From: Marinifaba aquimaris
Lineage (GTDB): Bacteria; Pseudomonadota; Gammaproteobacteria; Enterobacterales; Alteromonadaceae
Reading direction: 5' to 3'
Length of the DNA: 64,000 bases
Assembly (NCBI RefSeq): GCF_013328345.1
Contig: NZ_JABULX010000016.1
Coordinates: 1 to 64,000 of the forward strand
Shown: positions 1-7,410 of the stretch, one piece after another
Layout of the letters: each line of letters begins with the position of its first letter
Numbering within the stretch: the stretch's first letter is position 1
Position numbers and translations under genes: made by a program
Notes under the pieces: generated by a model
Told to the model about the DNA's origin: nothing
The model's input: only the letters and a program-made list of their open reading frames with translations
Databases searched by the model: none

Positions 1-26
1 ACAAGCTCTACTGACAGATAGCTTGG

Positions 27-416
27 TTATGTTTTTTTCTTCAATAACGCGTTGCGTTGCTTTTTTGTGATACGTACTCCGAAATCTTTATCAAGTACAT
101 CGACTATCGTTTCAAAGAATTGTGCTTTTATCTTGGTATCTTCTAGCTCTTTTTCGAGGGCTTTGATTTTTTGCTCAGGTGTTAAGTCATTGGGTTTAGA
201 CATAAGGGGAAGCTCATTCATATGATTGGGTGTACCTTTACTCCAATCTAGTTGACCATACCGGCGAAGCCAAGTTAAAACGGTTGAAGCCCCTTGTATT
301 CCATAGTGGTTTTGAGCTTGTTTGTAAGTACATTCGCCTTTTTCTACTTTATCAACGACGGATAATTTAAAGGCAAGTGAATAATCTTTTTGTGTACGCT
401 TAGTTATTGGTTTCAT
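27..416 (-). CDS. IS3-family transposase OrfA (helix-turn-helix protein)
   Basis: This is the 129-residue DNA-binding component of an IS3-type transposase. The N-terminal half (about 10-60) is a helix-turn-helix with the motif STVLTWLRRYGQLDW, and residues about 80-108 form a leucine-zipper-like helix (IKALEKELEDTKIKAQFFE), the usual OrfA layout. I place the start at the ATG at 416, with GGAGAAG just upstream; a longer reading from a TTG at 428 adds four residues. The ORF ends in a run of lysine codons made of seven As. A -1 shift there opens a frame reading NITKLSVSRAC, typical of the start of IS3 OrfB, so OrfAB fusion by frameshifting is likely. Confidence 0.85.
   Translation of the reverse strand: MKPITKRTQKDYSLAFKLSVVDKVEKGECTYKQAQNHYGIQGASTVLTWLRRYGQLDWSKGTPNHMNELPLMSKPNDLTPEQKIKALEKELEDTKIKAQFFETIVDVLDKDFGVRITKKQRNALLKKKT
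31..38 (-). promoter_or_regulatory. A7-C slippery stretch, probable -1 programmed frameshift site
   Basis: On the minus strand the end of OrfA reads through seven consecutive As followed by C, just before the TAA stop at 27-29. The -1 frame after this run stays open to the window edge and encodes an OrfB-like N-terminus (KLSVSRAC), while the +1 frame meets a TAG at once. IS3-family elements commonly make their transposase by slippage on such runs. The stimulatory structure, if any, lies outside the window. Confidence 0.55.
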
Positions 417-437
417 TATCTTCTCCAAATTGAAGTT

Positions 438-469
438 GGAAAAGTGTCAACCTTATTCAGGACGGGTCA
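438..469 (-). repeat. Left terminal inverted repeat of the IS3-family element
   Basis: The minus strand from 469 inward starts with TGA and carries CCGTCCTGAATAAGGTTGACA, a terminal sequence style seen in IS3-family elements. The partner repeat lies outside the window, so the exact length of the repeat is not established. Confidence 0.6.
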
Positions 470-478
470 AAATGTTTA

Positions 479-508
479 AAAAAGCCGGCCAATACCGGCC
501 TTTTTTAT
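479..508 (+). terminator. Rho-independent terminator beside the IS end
   Basis: A GC-rich hairpin (AAAGCCGG, loop CCAATA, CCGGCCTTT) is followed by a T tract on the plus strand, and has an A tract on the other side so it could work both ways. No gene inside the window precedes it on the plus strand. It probably ended a gene that the IS now separates from it. Confidence 0.75.
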
Positions 509-593
509 TACTACTTTTACTGCTAAATAGCCTGCTTTACTCTATAGTTTACCTTTTATATAAAGGTTTATCTGAATTGATAGGTTGAAGTAA

Positions 594-1553
594 ATGAAAT
601 CCCGAGCGACTTCTTTTGATATCGCCCATTTAGCCGGAGTATCTCAGTCTACGGTGTCCCGTGCATTGCGTAATTCACCGCTGGTGAGTGAAGAAACACG
701 CGCTAAAATCCAAGCTATTGCCAAAGAAATTAACTACAAAGTGGATAAACATGCGAGCAGCTTGCGCACGCAAAATAGCCGAACCTTGGCCCTGTTGTTG
801 TTCGAAGATCCAACATCTGACGATTCATTAATTAACCCTTTTTTTACTGCGATGCTAGGTAGTATTACGCGTACGTGCGCTCGAAATGGCTATGATTTAC
901 TCGTCTCTTTCCAGCAATTAAGTGATGATTGGCATGCGGATTACGAAGATAGCAAACGCGCTGATGGTATTATTTTATTGGGCTATGGGGACTTCTTAGA
1001 TTTTGAAGATAAGTTAAAACAGTTAGCAGAACAAGAAACCCATTGTGTTCGTTGGGGCTCACCTGCAGAACATGCCGGTGTAGCGATTTCGTGTGATAAC
1101 TACGCAGGTGGTTATCAGCTGACAGAGCATTTATTAAAGCTTGGTCATAGTCATATCAGTTTTATTGGTGGTCGAGGCGATGGTAGCCCTGAATTTAAAG
1201 CTCGCTATCAAGGTGCTTGTGATGCATTAGTGGCTGCTGATTTACCTTTGCACTCTGAATTAGATATAGACGCGGTTTCGAGTGAGGATTCAGGCTATCA
1301 ATCTATGTTGGATTTACTCGATACCGGCCATCAATTTGATGCTGTCATTGCGGCATCAGATTTAATTGCGATTGGCGCGATTCGAGCCATTAGAGAACGC
1401 GGCTTAGAGGTTCCTAAGGATATCGCGGTCGTTGGTTTTGATGATATTCCGATTGCCCGTTTTACTTCGCCGCCATTAACAACCATTAAGCAAAACACCA
1501 ATAAAGCCGGAGAGCTACTGGTGACTAAACTCATTGATTTAATTAATGGTTAG
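594..1553 (+). CDS. LacI-family transcriptional regulator, probable maltose/maltodextrin repressor
   Basis: A sugar-responsive DNA-binding regulator of 319 residues. Residues 7-27 form the LacI-type helix-turn-helix (IAHLAGVSQSTVSRAL), residues about 55-60 the hinge, and about 65-318 the periplasmic-binding-protein-like effector domain ending with the typical VPKDIAVVGFDDIP and PPLTTI motifs. The start is the ATG at 594, at normal family length. It sits convergent to the MFS importer and heads the alpha-glucan locus, so control of that locus is the natural inference. Three near-identical 14-bp palindromes upstream of locus genes (3278, 3419, 7239) fit LacI-type operators; none is seen upstream of this gene. 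The effector is not known; maltose or a maltodextrin is likely. Confidence 0.85.
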   Translation: MKSRATSFDIAHLAGVSQSTVSRALRNSPLVSEETRAKIQAIAKEINYKVDKHASSLRTQNSRTLALLLFEDPTSDDSLINPFFTAMLGSITRTCARNGYDLLVSFQQLSDDWHADYEDSKRADGIILLGYGDFLDFEDKLKQLAEQETHCVRWGSPAEHAGVAISCDNYAGGYQLTEHLLKLGHSHISFIGGRGDGSPEFKARYQGACDALVAADLPLHSELDIDAVSSEDSGYQSMLDLLDTGHQFDAVIAASDLIAIGAIRAIRERGLEVPKDIAVVGFDDIPIARFTSPPLTTIKQNTNKAGELLVTKLIDLING

Positions 1554-1631
1554 CAGGTTGATGATTATTTAATGGATGTTGAACTGATCGTTAGAGAATC
1601 ATGCGGCAGTCAGGCTTAAGAACCCAAATAC

Positions 1632-1667
1632 AAAAAATCAGCAGTCGATAAGTGGATACCGACTGCT
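1632..1667 (-). terminator. Terminator of the MFS transporter gene
   Basis: On the minus strand, after the transporter stop codon, AGCAGTCG and CGACTGCT form an 8-bp stem around a 12-base loop, followed by GATTTTTTG. It lies between the convergent regulator and transporter genes. Confidence 0.65.
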
Positions 1668-1683
1668 AATTGTTCGATTTTAT

Positions 1684-3135
1684 TTAGTTGTCGTCTTTGA
1701 CAAAGTAAACCGAAATAGCCCCAAGTACCATAGACACACCTGCCAGCATAATGATGTAAATGGCCTGATTTTCGAACACTGAATGCAATATCCAGCCCGA
1801 GAATAAGCCAGAAATAATCTGAGGAGCAGCAATCGTAAAATTGAAGATCCCCATGTAAACACCTGTTTTCTCTGCAGGTAATGAACCGGCTAAAATGGCA
1901 TAGGGCATGGCTAAAATAGCGGCCCATGAAATACCAATGCCAACCATAGGCAATAGTAAATTCAAGGCACCTTGTGGAATATTGACAGTAGCAACTAGCA
2001 CATTTGCTTCAACAATGGTTGGGTCGTTAAATAAATAGAAGCTCAGGTAGCCTAATCCCCCTGCTAACAAAGACAAGCTATAGGTCAGTTTACGGCCAAC
2101 TTTATCGGCTACTTTGATTAAGACAATTGAAAATAACGCGGCAAATAGTGAATAAGCGGCGAATAACATACCAACCCAATCACCTGCTGCTCCTTTTGCT
2201 TGAGAGATATGTTCAGGCACGCTAGGTAAAGAGGCAAGGTACTGAGAATCGAACCATTTAGCTTCTAAACCCCAGGCGTGTTGAGTGATAGCAGGCATGG
2301 TGTAAACCCACATAATAAACAGCGCAAACCAAGAGAAAAATTGCACTACGGCTAGTTGTTTCATGGTTTTTGGCATAGTCAGCATTAAACCAAAAAATGC
2401 ACCGAGTTTTTGCCCCAGAGTACGTTGTTGTTGCTCGGCTTTTTCAGCCTCAACTTTCGCTTGGTCTAGACCTTTGTACTGATAATATTGCGCGGGTTCG
2501 TACTCTTTGGTGCGAATCACTGTCCACAATACTGACCCTAGCATCACCGTTGCCCCGACATAAAAAGCAATAGTCACAGAGGGCGCTACTTCACCTGCTT
2601 TAGACGCGTTTTCAAGGCCAATTACATTGGTTAATAAAAATGGCAGAATCGAACCAATAATGGCGCCGACATTAATCAATAACGATTGAATGGAGTAGCC
2701 TTTGGTTCTTTGCTCGCCCGGAACCATATCCGATACCAAAGAGCGGAAAGGTTGGAATGACACATTAAATGAAGCATCCATTACCGCTAACATTACCGCA
2801 CCAAAAATCATTGGAGCCATAAAGGCTACAAAAATAGGTGCATTTGGCATCATGCACATGGCAATTGCCGCTGCTAGTGCACCTGCTAGGATAAAGGGGT
2901 TACGACGGCCTAGCTTGGTCCAAGTGCGATCAGATGCAGAGCCAACAATCGGTTGAATAATCAAACCCATAATTGGGGCGACTAACCAAAACAGTGATAA
3001 TGAATGTAGGTCGGCGCCTAAGTCTGACAAAATACGACTGACATTGGCATTTTGCAGGGCAAAGCCGAACTGCACACCAAGAAAGCCGAAACTGACATTC
3101 CACATTTGCCAAAAGGAAAGTTTAGGTTGCTTCAT
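1684..3135 (-). CDS. MFS sugar transporter, SLC45/GPH-like, probable maltose importer
   Basis: An inner-membrane symporter of 483 residues with about twelve hydrophobic segments. The N-terminus (KLSFWQMWNVSFGFLGVQFG) and the motifs SDRTWTKLGRRNPFI (loop 2-3, the MFS GxxxDRxGRR-type motif) and DKVGRK (mid-protein) are those of the sucrose/maltose transporters related to SLC45 and GPH symporters. The start is the ATG at 3135 preceded by AGAGAAC. Divergent to the GH13 glucosidase, with a LacI-type operator in the shared upstream region, and convergent to the regulator. Inferred role: proton- or cation-driven import of maltose or short maltodextrins from the periplasm. The exact substrate cannot be read from sequence. 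Confidence 0.85.
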   Translation of the reverse strand: MKQPKLSFWQMWNVSFGFLGVQFGFALQNANVSRILSDLGADLHSLSLFWLVAPIMGLIIQPIVGSASDRTWTKLGRRNPFILAGALAAAIAMCMMPNAPIFVAFMAPMIFGAVMLAVMDASFNVSFQPFRSLVSDMVPGEQRTKGYSIQSLLINVGAIIGSILPFLLTNVIGLENASKAGEVAPSVTIAFYVGATVMLGSVLWTVIRTKEYEPAQYYQYKGLDQAKVEAEKAEQQQRTLGQKLGAFFGLMLTMPKTMKQLAVVQFFSWFALFIMWVYTMPAITQHAWGLEAKWFDSQYLASLPSVPEHISQAKGAAGDWVGMLFAAYSLFAALFSIVLIKVADKVGRKLTYSLSLLAGGLGYLSFYLFNDPTIVEANVLVATVNIPQGALNLLLPMVGIGISWAAILAMPYAILAGSLPAEKTGVYMGIFNFTIAAPQIISGLFSGWILHSVFENQAIYIIMLAGVSMVLGAISVYFVKDDN

Positions 3136-3277
3136 ATTGTTCTCTAGTATTGTCAGCGGCGTTATTTGTCTTGTTTTGATATCAGTCTAGGAGACTTTTA
3201 TTTGTTCTGCAGATTCACGCCACAATTTAATGCTTAGCTTTGAATGTATCTTCTTGTTATAGATAACAACAACTTAC

Positions 3278-3291
3278 TGCATACGTATTCA
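3278..3291. promoter_or_regulatory. LacI-type operator, copy 1
   Basis: TGCATACGTATTCA differs from the palindrome TGCATACGTATGCA at one position and has the central CG typical of LacI-family operators. It lies 143 bp upstream of the MFS transporter start and is shared with the divergent glucosidase. The link to the regulator at 594 is inferred. Confidence 0.6.
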
Positions 3292-3418
3292 CTCTCGTTA
3301 TCATCTATTGTCAAATGCCAATAGGTAAATCGAAGTCTTTATAACCTGCTTATTTTAAAGGGTTTATTTTATCTTTCTTATGTGGTTTCTATGTGTTTGC
3401 GCTCTGAGCTTTGTTTTT

Positions 3419-3432
3419 TGCATACGTTTGCA
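3419..3432. promoter_or_regulatory. LacI-type operator, copy 2
   Basis: TGCATACGTTTGCA matches the palindrome TGCATACGTATGCA at 13 of 14 positions. It is about 87 bp upstream of the ATG of the GH13 glucosidase at 3519, a suitable place for repression or activation. Confidence 0.65.
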
Positions 3433-3518
3433 GTTCATTGCCAGTTAAGTTCACCATCCCCTATGCTAAAAAAATTAAAGCAAGAGCATGGAAGCCAGAT
3501 GTGGTGGAGTTAAACAAT

Positions 3519-5138
3519 ATGAATCAATTGGCGTGGTGGCGTGGTGCTGTCATTTACCAAATATATCCGCGATCTTTTTTTGATGCTAATGGCGATGGGA
3601 TTGGTGATTTAGCGGGTATTACTCAAAAATTAGATTATATCGCCAGTTTGGGCGTTGATGCTATTTGGATATCACCGTTTTTCAAATCGCCAATGAAAGA
3701 CTTTGGCTACGATATTAGTGACTATCGAGCTATTGATCCTATGTTTGGTGACATGGATGACTTTGATATTTTGCTAGACAAGGCTCATGCCCTTGGACTG
3801 AAAGTGATGATAGACCAGGTATTAAGTCATACTTCTGATCAACACGCTTGGTTTGAGCAAAGTCGCCAATCACAAGACAATGATAAAGCCGATTGGTATG
3901 TCTGGGCTGATTCAAAGCCCTGCGGTGCGCCGCCTAATAATTGGTTATCTATTTTTGGCGGCCCTGGCTGGCAATGGGATTCTCGTCGTCAGCAATACTA
4001 TTTACATAACTTTTTGTCCTCGCAACCCGATTTAAATTTTCACAATCCACAAGTTCGTCAGGCAGTGCTGGACAATGTAGAGTTTTGGCTGAAAAAAGGC
4101 GTTGATGGTTTACGCCTAGATGCGATTAACTTTTGTTATCACGACGCTGAGTTAAAAGACAATCCCGCTAAGCCAATTGATCAAAGAGCAGGGCGTGGCT
4201 TTTCGCCTGATAATCCCTATGCCTATCAGTACCATTATTACAACAATACTCAGCCTGAAAATGAAACCTTCATGGAAGCGATTCGCGCTTTGTTAGATCG
4301 TTATCCGGGGACGGTGGCGTTAGGTGAAATCAGTTCTGAAGATTCCATTCAAACTATGGCTGATTACACTAAAGGGCAACGCCTACATATGGCCTATAGC
4401 TTTGAGTTATTAACCGATGACTTCTCTGCCGAGCATATTCGCAATACGGTTCAAGCACTAGAGGCGAAAGTACTTGATGGTTGGCCATGTTGGGCTATCA
4501 GTAACCACGATGTAGAGCGTGTCGCTTCTCGTTGGGGGAAAAACAATAGCTTTGCGCAAAAAGCAAAAATGTTTACTGCATTGGTTACGTCTTTAAAAGG
4601 TTCAATTTGTAGCTACCAAGGTGAAGAGTTAGGTTTAACAGAAGCTGAATTAACGTTTGAGCAGTTACAAGATCCTTACGGAATTGAATTTTGGCCTAAA
4701 TTTAAAGGTCGTGATGGCTGCAGAACACCTATGCCATGGCATAAAACTGCGGAACATGCTGGTTTTAGTGACAATCAACCTTGGCTACCGGTAGCAGAGT
4801 CACATTTTGCTTTAGCAGTAGCTGAGCAAGAAAAACAGACTGAATCTGTGCTGAATTTTTATCGTCAATGGTTTAGTTGGCGTCAAACGGCACCTGTTTT
4901 GAAATATGGTGACATCGAATTTATTAATGCTGAATATCAGGGTATTTTGATGTTTAACAGGCATTACCTAGGTCAAACTTGGTTATGTGTTTTTAATTTA
5001 ACGGATGAAGTTGCCCAGCTAAATGTTGAGGCCAATTACCAACAAATTTATCTCGACTTGCTAATTGAGCAGGGGGAACTCGAACAACATCAACTGCACT
5101 TACCTGCATTAGGTGTGTTATTTGCCAAGTTGAACTAA
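3519..5138 (+). CDS. GH13 alpha-glucosidase (oligo-1,6-/alpha-1,4-glucosidase type), cytoplasmic
   Basis: Hydrolyses short alpha-glucosides to glucose. The 539-residue protein opens with WWRGAVIYQIYPRSF, the standard GH13 glucosidase start, followed by the NGDGIGDLAGI calcium/loop motif. The catalytic triad is visible: nucleophile D201 (GLRLDAINF), acid/base E270 (GEISSED) and transition-state D331 (SNHDVER). No signal peptide, so it acts in the cytosol on imported sugar. I choose the ATG at 3519 with GGTGGAG upstream; a TTG at 3411 would add 36 non-conserved residues and overlap an operator. Its own terminator follows at 5188. Whether it prefers alpha-1,4 or alpha-1,6 links cannot be told here. 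Confidence 0.9.
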   Translation: MNQLAWWRGAVIYQIYPRSFFDANGDGIGDLAGITQKLDYIASLGVDAIWISPFFKSPMKDFGYDISDYRAIDPMFGDMDDFDILLDKAHALGLKVMIDQVLSHTSDQHAWFEQSRQSQDNDKADWYVWADSKPCGAPPNNWLSIFGGPGWQWDSRRQQYYLHNFLSSQPDLNFHNPQVRQAVLDNVEFWLKKGVDGLRLDAINFCYHDAELKDNPAKPIDQRAGRGFSPDNPYAYQYHYYNNTQPENETFMEAIRALLDRYPGTVALGEISSEDSIQTMADYTKGQRLHMAYSFELLTDDFSAEHIRNTVQALEAKVLDGWPCWAISNHDVERVASRWGKNNSFAQKAKMFTALVTSLKGSICSYQGEELGLTEAELTFEQLQDPYGIEFWPKFKGRDGCRTPMPWHKTAEHAGFSDNQPWLPVAESHFALAVAEQEKQTESVLNFYRQWFSWRQTAPVLKYGDIEFINAEYQGILMFNRHYLGQTWLCVFNLTDEVAQLNVEANYQQIYLDLLIEQGELEQHQLHLPALGVLFAKLN

Positions 5139-5187
5139 CCGACTTATTTCTCTGTTGTTGCTATTTATTGCTCCTTTAATAGCACTT

Positions 5188-5218
5188 GCCCCACGACCTT
5201 GGTTGTGGGGCTTTTTTT
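5188..5218 (+). terminator. Rho-independent terminator of the GH13 glucosidase gene
   Basis: GCCCCACGACC and GGTTGTGGGGC make an 11-bp stem (one G-T pair) with a two-base loop, followed by seven Ts. It separates the sugar gene from the DUF2065 gene. Confidence 0.9.
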
Positions 5219-5254
5219 ATCTACACTGGCAAAAAATACAATAGGAGCAAAAAG

Positions 5255-5437
5255 ATGGATGCAGTTTGGCTGAAGGTAATAGCACTAGTATTGATTATTG
5301 AAGGCATAGGCCCTGCTTTATTTCCCAAGCGTTGGAGCCGTTATTTAAAACAGCTGTCGACATTACCTGCAGAGCATTTTAGGGGATACGGGCTAGTGAT
5401 GTTGCTGATTGCCTGCATCATTTTATATTCTCAATAA
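5255..5437 (+). CDS. DUF2065 small membrane protein (YjeT-like)
   Basis: A 60-residue protein beginning MDAVWLKVIALVLIIEGIGP and ending with a second hydrophobic segment (GLVMLLIACIILY), so two membrane helices with a basic loop (PKRWSRYLKQL) between them. This is the DUF2065 family; in E. coli its member YjeT lies just before purA, as here. The start is the ATG at 5255 with AGGAG eight bases upstream; a longer frame from 5186 reads through the preceding terminator and is rejected. The function is unknown. hflX, hflK and hflC, which precede it in E. coli, are absent here. Confidence 0.85.
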   Translation: MDAVWLKVIALVLIIEGIGPALFPKRWSRYLKQLSTLPAEHFRGYGLVMLLIACIILYSQ

Positions 5438-5539
5438 AGCATTATTGGGAATACTTTATCACTCAATGGTACTAAAAATGACAGAGAAACTAGGCTTAAA
5501 TCAAAATCCATTGGTGATTTTGTCACGACATCTTGGTAA

Positions 5540-6895
<1,356 letters not shown>

Positions 6896-6928
6896 TTAAA
6901 CTCGTTAGATTTAGAGCTATTCGCTTTA

Positions 6929-6957
6929 AAAACCCATGCAAATGCATGGGTTTTTTT
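6929..6957 (+). terminator. Rho-independent terminator of purA
   Basis: AACCCATGCA and TGCATGGGTT form a perfect 10-bp stem with a two-base loop, followed by a T run to 6957. Confidence 0.93.
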
Positions 6958-7238
6958 ATGCCCGAATCGATTTCTTTAATAACCCCAAGTGCATTTCTAG
7001 AAGAGAATTGTCACTTTTTCTGTAATTTTATTTCAATATTGTTGCTTAGTTTTAGTTTTTAACCGTCCTTTTTGCGCTGACAGCATTCGCTTCACTTAAC
7101 TATCGACTACATCTTCCTTACCTAAATTTACTGTTTGCCTCTTAATTGTTCAGTTGAAAAGCAAATAAACCCTTGTTTTGCACCTTAGTAGTGCGTTTTT
7201 ATTGCTTTTAGTAATAATTTATTACATTTGTAGTTTTA

Positions 7239-7252
7239 TTCATACGTATGCA
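7239..7252. promoter_or_regulatory. LacI-type operator, copy 3
   Basis: TTCATACGTATGCA contains the perfect core CATACGTATG and matches TGCATACGTATGCA at 13 of 14 positions, mirroring copy 1. It lies in the upstream region of the TonB-dependent receptor, tying the outer-membrane part of the locus to the same regulator. Confidence 0.65.
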
Positions 7253-7410
7253 GAAGATTGTAGGGCTTTCAAAACCACCTAAGATGAATATATGCCTTAA
7301 CGGGTTGCACTAATTAGAAGAAAAGTAACACCAAATTTGTGCAGAGACACAAAATACAATTTTCAGGGTAGTGAGTTGAAAAATTCGCTAAACAAAAAGA
7401 GACCAAGCAC

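Larger units (their letters stand above)
1..469 (-). mobile_element. IS3-family insertion sequence, left end only (cut by window start)
   Basis: The element is read on the minus strand. Its outer end is taken at 469, where the minus strand begins TGACCCGTCCTGAATAAGG, which I recognise as the terminal-repeat style of IS3-family elements. The upstream ORF (OrfA) is complete. The transposase ORF (OrfB) begins in the first 35 bases and runs out of the window, so the right end, right inverted repeat and target duplication cannot be seen. The family call rests on the OrfA architecture, the terminal repeat and a -1 frameshift arrangement. Confidence 0.75.
3136..3518. other. Divergent regulatory region between MFS transporter and GH13 glucosidase
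   Basis: This 383-bp AT-rich stretch holds no convincing gene. A reading frame open from TTG 3411 only extends the glucosidase backwards with low-complexity residues and I reject it. The region contains two LacI-type palindromes (3278-3291 and 3419-3432) and a separate palindrome TTGTTAT-AG-ATAACAA at 3254-3269. It should carry both divergent promoters, which I cannot place with confidence. Confidence 0.7.
6896..7410. other. purA to TonB-receptor intergenic region (515 bp)
   Basis: No gene is supported. The left part holds the purA terminator. The right part holds the third LacI-type palindrome at 7239-7252, 159 bp before the receptor ATG, and therefore probably a long 5' leader and the promoter of the TonB receptor. 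I see no riboswitch or tRNA here. Confidence 0.7.

Noticed and set aside
1616-1927. 103-residue minus-strand frame inside the MFS transporter
   Set aside because: It is another frame of the real transporter gene and crosses its terminator; no homology pattern is seen.
3411-3518. N-terminal extension of the GH13 glucosidase from a TTG
   Set aside because: It overlaps an operator-like palindrome and encodes no conserved residues; the ATG at 3519 has a good ribosome site and the GH13 homology starts right after it.
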